Shown piece after piece: positions 23,550 through 34,116 of a stretch of DNA of 64,000 nt. Every line of letters starts with the position of its first letter. Position 1 is the first letter of the stretch. The translations under genes were made by a program, and so were the position numbers. Source of the stretch: Enoplolaimus lenunculus (lineage: Eukaryota; Nematoda; Enoplea; Enoplida; Thoracostomopsidae); assembly GCA_030248215.1 (NCBI GenBank), contig JASANG010003752.1:186001-250000 (forward strand), in the 5' to 3' direction. Below the pieces are notes generated by a model. It ran no database searches, was not told the DNA's origin, and was given only the letters and a program-made list of their open reading frames with translations.

Positions 23550-24848
23550 GTATGTCGCTCACACGTTACCATACATGCACTCGGCACATCCATCGTCCCC
23601 CTATACTGTTTTAAAAAGGCTAGCTATACTGTTATTGCGTAACTGTGCGGAAATTTTATTTCTAAATAAAAAATGTCCGCATAGAGTTTATTACATTGAC
23701 GGACATTTTGTATACTGTTTGCGCATTATGTTAATATTATAGAGTTACGTGAATTGTTGGGCTTTGTTGTTACAGTCTAAAAGGTGTCGCCGGAAAGCGC
23801 TAAATAAGGTAATTAATTTACAGCGTAATTTTGTTGCTTTTTGCAAGTTCGCCAACATTTCCGGCCAAAATTTGAATTTTCCCGCCAAAATTTGAATTTT
23901 CCCGTCAAAATTTAAATTTTGCCGCTAAAATTTGAATTTTGCCGCCAAAATTTGAATTTTGCTGCCAAAATTTGAATTTTGCGCTAAAATTTTGAATTTT
24001 GCGCCAAAATTTGAATTTACCACCAAAAATTGATTTTTCCCGCCAAAATTTGAATCTGCCGCCAAAATTTGAATTTTCCCGCCTAAATTTGAATTTGCCG
24101 CCTAAATTTGAATTTTCCCGCCTAAATTTGAATTTTCCGCCAAAATTTGAATTTTCCGCCAAAATTTGAATTTTCCCACCAAAATTTGAATTTCCCGCCA
24201 AAATTTGAACTTTCCCGCCTAAATTTGAATTTGCCGCCAAAATTTGAATTTTCCCGCCTAAATTTGAATTTCCCGCCAAAATTTGAATTTTCCCACCAAA
24301 ATTTGAATTTCTTGCCAAAATTTGAATTTGCCGCCCAAAATTTGAATTTTCCCGCCTAAATTAGAATTTGCCGCCAAAATTTGAATTTTCCCGCCTAAAT
24401 TTGAATTTGCCGCCAAAATTTGAATTTTCCCGCCTAAATTTGAATTTCCCGCCAAAATTTGAATTTTCCCGCCTAAATTTGAATTTGCCGCCAAAATTCG
24501 AATTTTCCCTCCAAAATTTGAATTTCCCGCCAAAATTTGAATTTCCCGCCAAAATTTGAATTTTCCCGTCAAAATTCGAATTTCCCCGCTAAGGTGTCCC
24601 TATGTGTCTATCATAAAAATATTGTCCACTACACTATTTTTCAAACATTTCAATGTCCTAGACAGTGTCACTGCAAAACAGTCGTGTCCGGATAGAGTTT
24701 CCGTGAAACTCTATGATGCCCGCGAATGGCGGTGATACTGTTGGAAAATGAAGGGTTTCGACAAAACATAAGCCGGACAAGCTGTTGAATTTCTTTTCGG
24801 AGGGGACATTTCGTGTGCCGAGTGCACGTATGGTAACGTGTGAGTTAC
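23550..24848. mobile_element. 1.3-kb inverted-repeat element carrying a 20-bp tandem array
   Basis: A 31-bp terminal repeat starting CTCACACGTTACCATACATG (23558-23588) recurs inverted at 24814-24844 with one mismatch. No transposase frame is seen. Most of its length is the tandem array at 23868-24595. It lies inside the piggyBac-like copy that starts at 23293. Confidence 0.85.
23868..24595. repeat. About 20-bp tandem array (CCGCCAAAATTTGAATTTTC), roughly 35 units
   Basis: Units alternate between CCGCCAAAATTTGAATTT and CCGCCTAAATTTGAATTT with 18-21 base spacing. The long open frames it creates are repeat artefacts. Confidence 0.93.
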
Positions 24849-24863
24849 ATGAGAAAGGGTTAA

Positions 24864-25892
24864 ATTCTGCAGGAATACGTTTTATGATTGGTCAAAACGT
24901 TCAGTATTAAAATCCAGCACCTCAGCCACTGTTTCATTTCGGAACGGGATAACTTTTATGTGAATGCTTTTCGGACCGCTGGCAGCAGTAAAACGTAGGC
25001 GATATATCCCCGAAGGGTGGCGGTATACTTTTGATGACGTCCGGCGCCATCCATTTACCTTACGTCACCTTGCGGATCGTCCCGGACTACAGGTATAGCG
25101 CCACTCTTAGGGTTCGAATTAAATTCAAGATACGTTGTTTAACAGTAAATCTGGGTATTACCACTCGCAACACTTGGCCAAATTGTACGTTATATGTTAA
25201 CTGCAGCGTGCCTTCAGGTGCAGCTTTTGGATTGTGAACCCGCAACAAATATTCAGTTAACTTTCTTGTCGGTCCTGAAAATACGAAAAAATTGGATTCA
25301 ATTTAAACGGTATATCTCGCTACGTTTGTATTGTTAAGCCTGGAACGGCCCACATACGTATTTTAAGCAGCATTCCAGCTGTTGTGATGATTGTTTCATA
25401 TATCAACAAGAAACATCATGTATATGCAAATTAGAATACATTCTTAAAAAGTTTTGTCAGGAATATTTCAGTGTTGCAAATTTACAACCACGTTGGCGGA
25501 TACTTTAATAATTTCAAATATATTAAAGTGCAACAAAGGGTATTTGAGGACAGTGCTCCCAAAATTGATTGCTGTGTAAAATTGTTTGCAAAAAATTAGC
25601 TCACGCAACTGTGTCTTATTTCATAGCGATTTCCTGTGTATCTTTGCAATTATCTGGGTAATCCTACCTCTGACGTGTTAAAATAACTTCGGACAACCTT
25701 CGGTACCGGGTTTTAGATGATAGGTACGTGGCCAACCCCGACCGTCAGAAATTTCTGTGTCCGTCGGTATATTGAATTACTGTTTATTGTGGACAACTCA
25801 ATTAAACTTAAGTCTCTGGTAAACCAAGTGTCTCCTCAACGAGTCATTTGGGGGTTTAATTAGAATCTAAAAGATGCCTCAGAGGTCCGGGC
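24864..25892. other. Non-coding; one GGCGCTATACTT-family remnant
   Basis: 25015-25106 starts GGTGGCGGTATACTTTTGAT and ends with inverted TATAGCGCCACT. Nothing else is recognised. Confidence 0.5.
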
Positions 25893-26079
25893 CAATGTAA
25901 ACAACAGGCGCGGAACAGTATTATAAACATATTCATAAACCTAAGCCTAAGCGTAAGACTGAGTACTTTCCTAAGCCCAAGCCTAAGCCTATGCTTAAGC
26001 CAAGCAAAAAATAGTTTAAAACTTAAGCTTACTCTATTGCAGTCCCACAGAAAAACGTTCCGCCCCTGATCTTTACATG
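25893..26079. mobile_element. TTAGGC-bearing inverted-repeat element (187 bp)
   Basis: Left end CAATGTAAACAACAGGCGCG, right end CGCCCCTGATCTTTACATG (inverted). The interior has CCTAAGCCTAAGC runs, then GCAAAAAATAG and CTTACTCTATTGCAGTCCC as in the sister copies. Confidence 0.85.
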
Positions 26080-26456
26080 GACCGAGGTCAGTGCTCGAAG
26101 AAGGCTCGAGAAGTGTGGCTTCAGCCCTAATCTACCGTAGCGTTTAGCTGATGCAAATATTCACTTTGCGGGGTATTTGACAACCCCACCTACTCGATAT
26201 ATTGCACCCCTGGAGTTGCTAAATAAACCTACCGTACAACGGTTCTGTAGACGTTAAAGCTGAGTTCTGTTGGCATTGAACATGTCCAATTGACACAGAT
26301 AATATGAACGAAGTGAATGCTTCGAGTAATTGTAAATTATAATACATTGTGTCGGTTTACTTGTGTTATTTACATTATTTCTAACATTGAAAAAAGAATA
26401 TTTTTCTATTTTTAGGTACGAATAAGGATTTAAAGTCACTCAAGATGTGGGATTAG

Positions 26457-26640
26457 GGTATCGCTATACGTTTGATGACGTCCGACATTGTCCGTCAGCC
26501 GTACGTCGCCATCCGTGACAATGCGTCACACGGTGCGGCATCGTACGCGAAATACTCACGTACCACCGTGACGTATGGTGACGGATGGTCCGTACGAGTG
26601 ACGGACGCCGTCGTCCGACATGTATAGAGCAGCAGTCCTA
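26457..26640. mobile_element. GGCGCTATACTT-family CG-rich inverted-repeat element
   Basis: Starts CGCTATACGTTTGATGACGT and is rich in self-complementary CCGTACGTC and GTACGAGTGACGG blocks. Related copies are at 25015, 44230, 45430, 53930, 55330, 57670 and 59690. The ends are diverged. Confidence 0.55.
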
Positions 26641-26845
26641 ACGATCCCGTTCAGGATGCTACGCTCGTTTGCAAAAACAACTTTAGACACAACCCTCTCC
26701 TGACTTGAATTCCATGGTTAAGGCCCCGATTGACCCCTGATACTTAACTTTGTAGCAAATACGTAATGTGACAATTTACGAAATTGAATAAATTTGTAAT
26801 GCTAGCAAAGAGCGACTACAGCATAGGCCCGTAGCCAGTTGGGAC

Positions 26846-27261
26846 CTGTGTATACAACAGGACCGGAACGCAGTGGTATAAAGCATATTTGTAAGCCTAA
26901 GCGCAGCAATGAGCTTTCATATTTAAGCCTAAGCCTAAGCCTAAGCCTACGCCTAAACCTATACTGCAAAAAATGGTGAGTCAAATTGACTCTCTCCGAA
27001 ATAGGCTTTTCCTGACTACACGAACTGAGTCAAAATTTGACTCCGCCAGATTCAAATTCGATTCACTGAACCGCGCAGTGAGTCTAATTTGACTCTTGGC
27101 GGAGTCGAATTTGACTCAGTTTGTGTAGTCAGGAAAAGCCTATTTTGGAGAGAGTCAATTTGACTCACCATTTTTACAGTGTAAGCTAAATATTAGTCTA
27201 AAACTTAAGTTTGCTGTATTACAGTTTCGCAGAAAAACGTTCCGATCCTGTTCTATACATG
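26846..27261. mobile_element. TTAGGC-bearing element interrupted by a palindromic element
   Basis: The left end TGTGTATACAACAGGACCGG and right end CCGATCCTGTTCTATACATG are inverted. The internal (CCTAAG)n run is broken at 26964-27181 by the palindromic element, after which the usual TTAGTCTAAAACTTAAG continues. Confidence 0.8.
26964..27181. mobile_element. Near-perfect palindromic element (218 bp)
   Basis: Begins CTGCAAAAAATGGTGAGTCA and ends with the inverted form, so almost the whole length can fold on itself. Related copies are at 27675, 33772, 45602 and 46971. Confidence 0.88.
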
Positions 27262-27674
27262 GTCCCCAGCGAGCAACAAGAGAACGGACTAAACATTTCC
27301 AGAACAGGGCTTACAAAAGTTTAAGACTTAACCTACAAGCAAACTTGAAACTCTTTCAGACGACCCAAAATGTTACTCAGCTGAACGCTGTCAACATTTA
27401 TATGGCCGTTGTCTGACCATGGAAGTGCCGCAGTCAAAAAATATAGCAACAACGTTTGACTAAAAACAACAAAAACATATTTGAAATATGTTTGAAATTA
27501 AAATACATACAACAACGGGGAAATAAAGCGAAAAAAACCGAAAAAAAATTGAATAATTTTAGTATTTTGAAATTTCTTTAAAAACAGAAATAAAGTTAAA
27601 AATGTTAATTGGGCCAAAAAAAATAAAAATACAAGCAAAATATTTGGTAAACAGCGGCGGATCAGGACGTTTCA

Positions 27675-27873
27675 TAGTGTAAAAAATGGTGAGTCCAATT
27701 GACTCTCTTCGAAATAGGCTCTACGGGACTACACCAATTGAGTCAAATTCGACTCCGCCAGGAGTCAAATTCGACGCCATTGAGTTTCACGGGTGACTCT
27801 GGCGGAGTTGAATTTGACTCAATTTGTGTAGTCCCGTAGAGCCTATTTCGTAGATAGTCAATTTGACTCACTG
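27675..27873. mobile_element. Palindromic element, diverged ends (199 bp)
   Basis: Same GTGAGTC...GACTCAC fold-back structure as the copy at 26964, with AGCCTATTTCG and its complement at both arms. The terminal CACTGC is partly lost. Confidence 0.8.
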
Positions 27874-28970
27874 GTGACCGCACGATATTCTTTAGTAAAC
27901 AAAAGTTCGGTTGTGTGAAAAGTTAAACGCAATTTCAGTAGGCTTAAATTCAGAATCAACGGATTCGACAGTGTGTTTGAATAAATTATTTCAAGCTTGA
28001 AAATGATATCATAAAATTACGAGCAGAAGGTATATCATATATATACTCTACCGTATTTGATAGGCAAATATAGTGTAAATTGTTATAGACGGGGGCAAAT
28101 ACCAGCAGGTAAACATTTGTGTCACACAAGCAAAAGGATGAATTGCGTTTTCCGCTCAAGGCTGATCTTAAGCTTTAGATTCAAAATATTTCAAAAGTTG
28201 TACAGTAGCAATTGACACTTCGGAGATGACAGAAATTAATCACACGCGAAATCAACTATTAGAAAGGTAAGCGACACTGACACAACGTGCAAGGTTTTGC
28301 AGAGAGAAATTGAAACTGCTAACTGCACATGCAAAATTGTTGACAGAAACAACGTTGTTGCTGCAACTGCAAGCCCGCTGAGAATGCGGGGAACCTTTAA
28401 ATACTAATTGCTTCGAAAAAGCGGATTTGTTCAAGCTTCGATGACGAATGATATATGAAAAGCTGTATCATAAGGTTGAAATATATATGCAAAAATTTTC
28501 AAAATCTCACCATTTTGTTATCCAAATGTCAACTGAAACGAATGACAAAAAGGTTCAAGATTTGGAGATGCATGGCATTTCGTACGGCCAAACCTAAATT
28601 GACCAGTAAACCAAACCAAAACTTTGTTTTCCTTCCTGCATACACCAAAGCCAGTTTTATTTAGGTTGTATTTCAGAAATCATTAGACAAATCACATTGT
28701 TTTTAGTCTAAACGGTTTCTAAACTCCTACTGGTTTTAGCAAAACTACGCGATATCCAGTCTGGTTAAGAGGTTGTCCCAATGTGAAACGTAAGCATAAG
28801 TTCGTAGCCAAGGGGGTAGGGTGCAAGCAGTACTCTCTCCCCCACAACAGTTTTGATTCGAGCTGTTCAAGAAATACCACTAGAAAGTAAAGATAATTTG
28901 TTTCGAAAACAAGCAACCCTCTATGAAGCTTTCAGTAGTCTGTCAGTGCTATGGAGTTACGAATAGGGGC
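27874..28970. other. Non-coding stretch, nothing recognised
   Basis: Short open frames on both strands show no family signature. A GTAGCC-type fragment is near 28803. Confidence 0.4.
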
Positions 28971-29177
28971 CAATGTAAAGAAGCACCGTTGGAACATAGT
29001 ATTATAAGCATAATTCTAAGCCTAAATCCTAAGCCTAAGCCTAAGCGTAAGCCAAAGAGCGAGCATATTCCTAAGTCTAAGCCTAAGCCTAATCCTAAGC
29101 CAAGCAAAAAATTAAGTCTAATACGCTTACTCTATTGCAGTCCCACAGAACAACGTTCCGCCACTGATCTTTACATG
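28971..29177. mobile_element. TTAGGC-bearing inverted-repeat element (207 bp)
   Basis: Ends CAATGTAAAGAAGCACCG and CCACTGATCTTTACATG. Internal CCTAAGCCTAAGCCTAAGC runs, then CTTACTCTATTGCAGTCCC. Confidence 0.83.
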
Positions 29178-30052
29178 AGCCCGAATACGCAACGCGAACA
29201 CATGAAAAATAATTAATGCAACAGAACGCCGTTGCGCAGTTTCACAAGCGATCAGGAAATTTTTGAGGGTACACAATTACCCGCAACGCTACGACTCGTA
29301 CAGACAGAGTTCAGCCTGCGAGAACCAAAAATGCCGTTGTTTTAGTCTTCCTGGCGTCTGATTTTTTAAGGACGGTTTTTGGATATGTTTTCGGGTTTTA
29401 AATTGTTTTGAGAGTCACATAGGCGTTGGTCACCAGGGTCGTATAGCTGAAAGAGCAAACAGGTGCAAACTACCCAGGGCCTCTATACAGCTTGTCCGAC
29501 TTTGGAATGCGTTAGGGTAGTCTCTAAAATTTTAGACGTGGATTGATTTGTCTCATAGCAGTTATTTTGAGCTGGGGCTGAAAATTTTTTTCCAGGCGGA
29601 AGATGCTAAGATTTCATACCAACTGTCATGTACAGTTGAAAGTTTACTAGAAGAACGGAATTTTAAGGGGCTGAGGGATACCGGCTTCCTGTATCTACGG
29701 GGTCCGAATAAAACATTTTTAAAGGATTCCATTGCGGAACAGTCCAACACGCGATTTACCTGGTCTTCTTAATGGTTCTCTGACCAGGCTCGTAGATTGA
29801 GGCAGCCAGGCAGACGGCGGGCTCAGCCACCCTGGAAGGATTTTCCCAGCTTCCCTTACTAAGGTGAGCTAGCTGCGGGTACGTCTCATAAACCACTTTT
29901 AGCCTGTAAGTACACAAGAACAGAAATAAACACCGGTAACTTCAGTGTTACGTTTAATGAACACAATTCGACTGTTACGCTAAAATATTTGCCTTCAGGC
30001 GTTTTACGTCAAAACAGGTCAAAAATTTCACCATTCCTAAGCCAGGGTTTGT
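29178..30052. other. Non-coding; one GTAGCC-type repeat
   Basis: 29793-29882 carries GGCTCAGCCACCCTGGAAGG and GGTGAGCTAGCTGCGGG of the GTAGCC family. The 74-codon open frame at 29548 has no family signature. Confidence 0.4.
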
Positions 30053-30057
30053 TCTGC

Positions 30058-30718
30058 GAGAAGTTGCATAGGCCCGTAGTCAGATCACCTTGCTTGAATG
30101 GATAAATATTTATCAGAAAGGCATGTAAGGGTTTACGATGACTTACAAGCAAAGTTGAAAATTTTCTAGGGGGGGTCAAATGATTTTAGGGGGCTGATCC
30201 CTGTCCCTGGTTGGCTACGTGCCCGGTAGCGGATATGTTACTATGGAAATAAATACTGCTTGAGCTATATTAAATTTAAGCAGTGGGCAATCGAACAAAT
30301 GTATTTGAGTAAAACGTTCCACCCGGTCCCAGTTGCGGCCAGCTACCAACGGTTTGAACCCAAATCAGGGCCTGCCCTCTGGGAGACAATGAGACTCGGA
30401 GACTGGGATGCTTCGCCTTAGATAAAACGTTTAGGCTTCCGCGTAGGCTTCGAAGTAACTACATACTTTGGGCTTACCCTTAGGTTTGTTCAGACCCAAG
30501 ATTAGATGTATGTTCAATGAACAAGCCTAATGCGACTAACATGAGTTCGGAGCCTGCAGCCAAAACGGCGGGCAGCTTGCTCAGCCCCCAGAAAAGTTTT
30601 GGCATACCTAGGCCATTTTCAACCTTGCTCGTAAGTCAACGAAATCCCTTGTATGCCCTTGCTGAAAAATTTTTAGCCTCCCCAAGCAAGGTGTGCTATG
30701 GCTACGGGCATGCATAAG
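30058..30718. repeat. Two GCCCGTAGCC-family inverted-repeat elements
   Basis: 30062-30229 (GCCCGTAGTCAG ... TTGGCTACGTGCCC) and about 30552-30716 (GCTCAGCCCCCAGAAAAG ... ATGGCTACGGGCATG). Each contains the family core CTTGTAAGTCAACGAAA or a close variant. Confidence 0.65.
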
Positions 30719-32100
30719 CCAAACTTCTTTATACCTTGAAACAGTTTTTTTGAAAACTTTTTGACATTTGTGACTTTTTGTGTGTTTTTTGAATTTCGAA
30801 GAATATAACATGGTTATATCAGAAACAACAAAGTTTTTTATAAAAATAAATACAAAAACGTATACTTAAATCGGTGTCTAAAATTTACAACACCGTTCAT
30901 TCTATGTTTAGAGACCAACGAATAATGTTTAATCAGAAGTTTTTAGCTAACAACATATTTAGCGATGCGCTTCGTTCATCTGGTCAGTCCGTACGCCTGT
31001 GTTTCTGTGGGCCAGGCCATGAAACGGATAAAACATCCGAGGCCCTGAGGCAGGACTCCTGCAAAGTATCATAATGGTACGTAGCAGTTGATCCAAGAAA
31101 CAAGAATTAGGTACATGTTTGGGAGTGCAATAATAATGGCACAAAAGAAACCTGGATCCAAGTAGAGTTAAATGAAATGTTTAACGTGATTTGAGCCGAT
31201 GACGCCCATGTTTTTAAATAGCATGGCTGATCGATTCGGTTGGGATCCACAGGTGGTCGCGACCTCCCTACAGGGCATGCAATTAGTATCCGGGTCTTTG
31301 GGAACCGGTTAAAATTTTAAACCCGGACACAGAACCTCGAATAAAGGAAGTGCAATTTTTAAGCAGAAAACAGAAGCGGAAACTATCGAAGTGAAAACAA
31401 ATGTAAGTCGAAAAATTAACTTACAAACGGAACGCTGTTCTGCAAATTTATTGGTCAAAATTTATTACACTTGTAGTATAATTCACTCTTGAATGGCCGT
31501 ACCTAATTGGCTAATTTTTGATGAACGCTGTCGGCGACACCGTTTGCCTTAGTGTCGATGCCCGTAGCCAGAGGGGAGCCAGGGGGGAGGATGGTCAGCC
31601 CCCCTGGTATGCCTTCTCTGGAAAATTTAGCCCCCATTTCCTAGCAAGGCGAGCTGGCTACGGACCTGTTGATGTCTAGCCGCAAAATTGACCAATAATG
31701 ATAAAACCTGAAAATATCATTTTCTACCAACCATAACCAACCTAATAGAAATTGAGCGTGACTCAAAACCGGCAGCGTTGTCGTATTTAAATTCGTACAG
31801 TCAGTTCTGTTCTTCTGACAATATCAAACAAATAAAGCACCCAAAAAACACATTAATCCATGACGATGATGCGGAACTATAAATCGGCCAAAATTGTACC
31901 GAAATCAGGCCACAGGGCCTAAACTTGAATTGATACTTTTTTGCCAGGTAGAAATTAAATGAAAAAATTCAAAATTTTTAGTACATTTTCAGAGTTAATA
32001 TTTTATTCGTTTTGGTTTCAGCGTCGGCCGTCTACCGATATACTAAAATTTGTAGGCTACGTTGTCGCAATTGTAAGACTTATAAGAAATATATCTGCGT
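30719..32100. other. Non-coding; one GTAGCC-family element
   Basis: 31560-31674 is a clean copy: CCCGTAGCCAGAGGGG at left and GAGCTGGCTACGG at right, inverted. No gene signature in the rest. Confidence 0.55.
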
Positions 32101-32245
32101 ATATAGAAGAAAAAATAATAAATGAATAAATAAATAAATATATATAAATCAACAAAAAAAAGTAAATAAATAAATAAATAAATAAAACAATAAATAAATA
32201 AATAAATAAAAATAAATGAAAAAGTAAATAAACAAATAAATATAA
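32101..32245. repeat. (AAAT)n microsatellite
   Basis: AAATAAATAAAT runs with interruptions. Long Phe/Ile/Tyr-rich minus-strand frames across it are artefacts. Confidence 0.9.
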
Positions 32246-33298
32246 TGTGTCTCATATTCCAAAACCAGATGTATATCAGAACGAGAATACTTACTGTTTC
32301 CTGTCGAACATTGTTCTAATTTTTGGTTTACAGGATTAAAACCCCAACAACCAGACGCGGCCAAAGCAAAAATGACCCGAAATTTGATTGGAAACCGCAT
32401 CCCGACAAAAAGCGGACGGCTTCACTGAACAAAATAAGCCTCAAGAGCTTTAATTTTGAAAGCTTCAAGTCAACGGAAACGGAAATTTTCATCGAGTCTG
32501 TTGTATTTGACTGACGAATACAAACCAAAGACAGTAATCACTGTAGCATCATGAACCAATGACAATTCAATTACAGCTTCACAGGAGCGTATTTATTCAA
32601 AAAAATGCTTACAAAACCCGACCCGTTTTGTTGTTTTTATTTGTACCAATTGAATCGCGGCCGGAAGTCTTTATTGTGCCTTTGGGACTAAGTTTCCCTC
32701 GCTGGAACCATTTTGTCTCCATCTAAGATGCTTTAACTCCTTGTGCGCCACGACAGCGAGAGGTTCGAGGTTCGATTCCCGGCCTGGTCATATCTTTCGA
32801 AGAAATTTAAAGGAAAAACCAAAAATATCCACAGTACTTCGGGGAAAGGGTCGTTCCGATCGGGCAGTTCTGACACCGCAGTAGTAATGATGGGTGGGCT
32901 CATATGGTCGTGCTGTATGATCCCATACGGCAATTTGCATACAACGCTGCAAGGTGCGCATAAAGCCTACGTTATAGCTAAGATGACGAAACAGGAACGT
33001 ATAACTTATTCAGCATTGCAACACCAACTTTTATTTAGACAGGGTTTAAGACTATTATAAACAACGAGTCATATTTTTGTTTCAAATGCGCTGAAGCTCA
33101 GAATGCGGCAGCTTATAAATTATAAGAATGAAATAAAAAAATTAGCTGACAAAGAATAGGAAAAAATCTCCAAAATATTGTTTAGTTTGTTTCAAAATTT
33201 CGCACGGCGTCCACTCATCATAAGAAACACTTGAAATATTAGCAATCCAATGATGGATCCAGAAATTATTTCTAAAAAATGGGGCCGCGCGCTAAATA
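32246..33298. other. Non-coding; one B-box-like sequence
   Basis: GAGGTTCGATTCCCGGCC at about 32769 matches a tRNA B box. It may belong to an old tRNA-derived SINE, but no clear A box or cloverleaf is present. The 105-codon open frame at 32743 overlaps it and shows no family signature. Confidence 0.4.
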
Positions 33299-33569
33299 TT
33301 AACCCTTTCTCACATGAATATTTTCTATTTTCCCTGAGACCTACTTTTATGCTAGGATTCGAACTCCGGTGACTGGAGTGGGAGGCGTACACCATCACCA
33401 CTCAGCTATAGGAGCTTGACGCTCGAGCCCGAGGGGGCTCTCACGTCTTCTGGTGATTTAGTACTATGTATACGTGTTGCAATTGTTAAACACGGTGCGA
33501 TATATATTATTTACCGTATATTCACTGCGCTTAGTTGCCTAAAGGCAACTCAATGTAAGAAGGGGTTAA
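33299..33569 (-). mobile_element. piggyBac-like element with tRNA-like core (271 bp)
   Basis: TTAA-bounded; CCCTTTCTCACATG at left and the inverted CAATGTAAGAAGGGG at right. tRNA-like core on the minus strand, as at 15624 and 16715. Confidence 0.86.
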
Positions 33570-33771
33570 TAGTGAAAAAATACTCATGAACGAAGCGAGC
33601 AAGACGCAAACGCAAATTTAGCACTAAATCTTAACTCCAATCCTTGGTCATAAACCATGTTAGGCCCTGGGTCTGAGTACCTTTCGTTGGATCCACCAGG
33701 TTTAGTAATTTTGGTATAGAGACTGCGTTTGTTTTGCGTTTTGTGCCGAACGGTTGGCGTGGGATACTCGA

Positions 33772-33983
33772 CACTGCAAAAAATGGTGAGGCAAATTGAC
33801 TCTCTGCGAAATAGGTATTGCGGGACTACGCAACTAGTCAAAATTCGACTCCGCCAGAGTCAAATTCGATTCACTGAGTCGCCCGTTTGACTCTGGCAGA
33901 GTTGAATTTGACTCAGTTGGTGTCAGTAGTCCCAAAAAACCTATTTCGGTGAGAGACAATTTGACTCGCCATTTTTGGCAGTG
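33772..33983. mobile_element. Palindromic element (212 bp)
   Basis: CACTGCAAAAAATGGTGAG at left and inverted ACTCGCCATTTTTGGCAGTG at right, with full-length fold-back. Confidence 0.87.
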
Positions 33984-34095
33984 TAGCATTTTAACTGACA
34001 GATGGGAATTGGGGGTTGCGGCAACTAAACGTTAAGTATTTATCGAACAGTTTAGTCATCAATGAATTTAGTCACCAAAGAGGCGTTTGCGTGTT

Positions 34096-34116
34096 TTAAC
34101 CCTTTCTCACATAGAA
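34096..34116. repeat. Solitary piggyBac-like end
   Basis: TTAACCCTTTCTCACATAG matches the terminus of the TTAA-bounded family, but the rest of the element is absent. Confidence 0.5.

Larger units (their letters stand above)
23293..24863 (+). mobile_element. piggyBac-like element with tRNA-like core, split by an insertion
   Basis: The left part 23293 to about 23549 begins TTAACCCCTTCTCACATTG and carries the plus-strand tRNA-like core. The last few bases, ATGAGAAAGGGTTAA, appear only at 24849-24863, after a 1.3-kb insertion. Confidence 0.85.

Noticed and set aside
23905-24572. Repetitive NFGGKFKF/FEFSRLNLN proteins
   Set aside because: Translation of the 20-bp tandem array inside a transposon; no start, domain or splice support.
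23868-24595. CRISPR-like array
   Set aside because: Repeats are directly adjacent without unique spacers and the DNA is eukaryotic.
32743-33060. 105-codon plus-strand frame
   Set aside because: Begins in a tRNA B-box-like repeat; no family signature.
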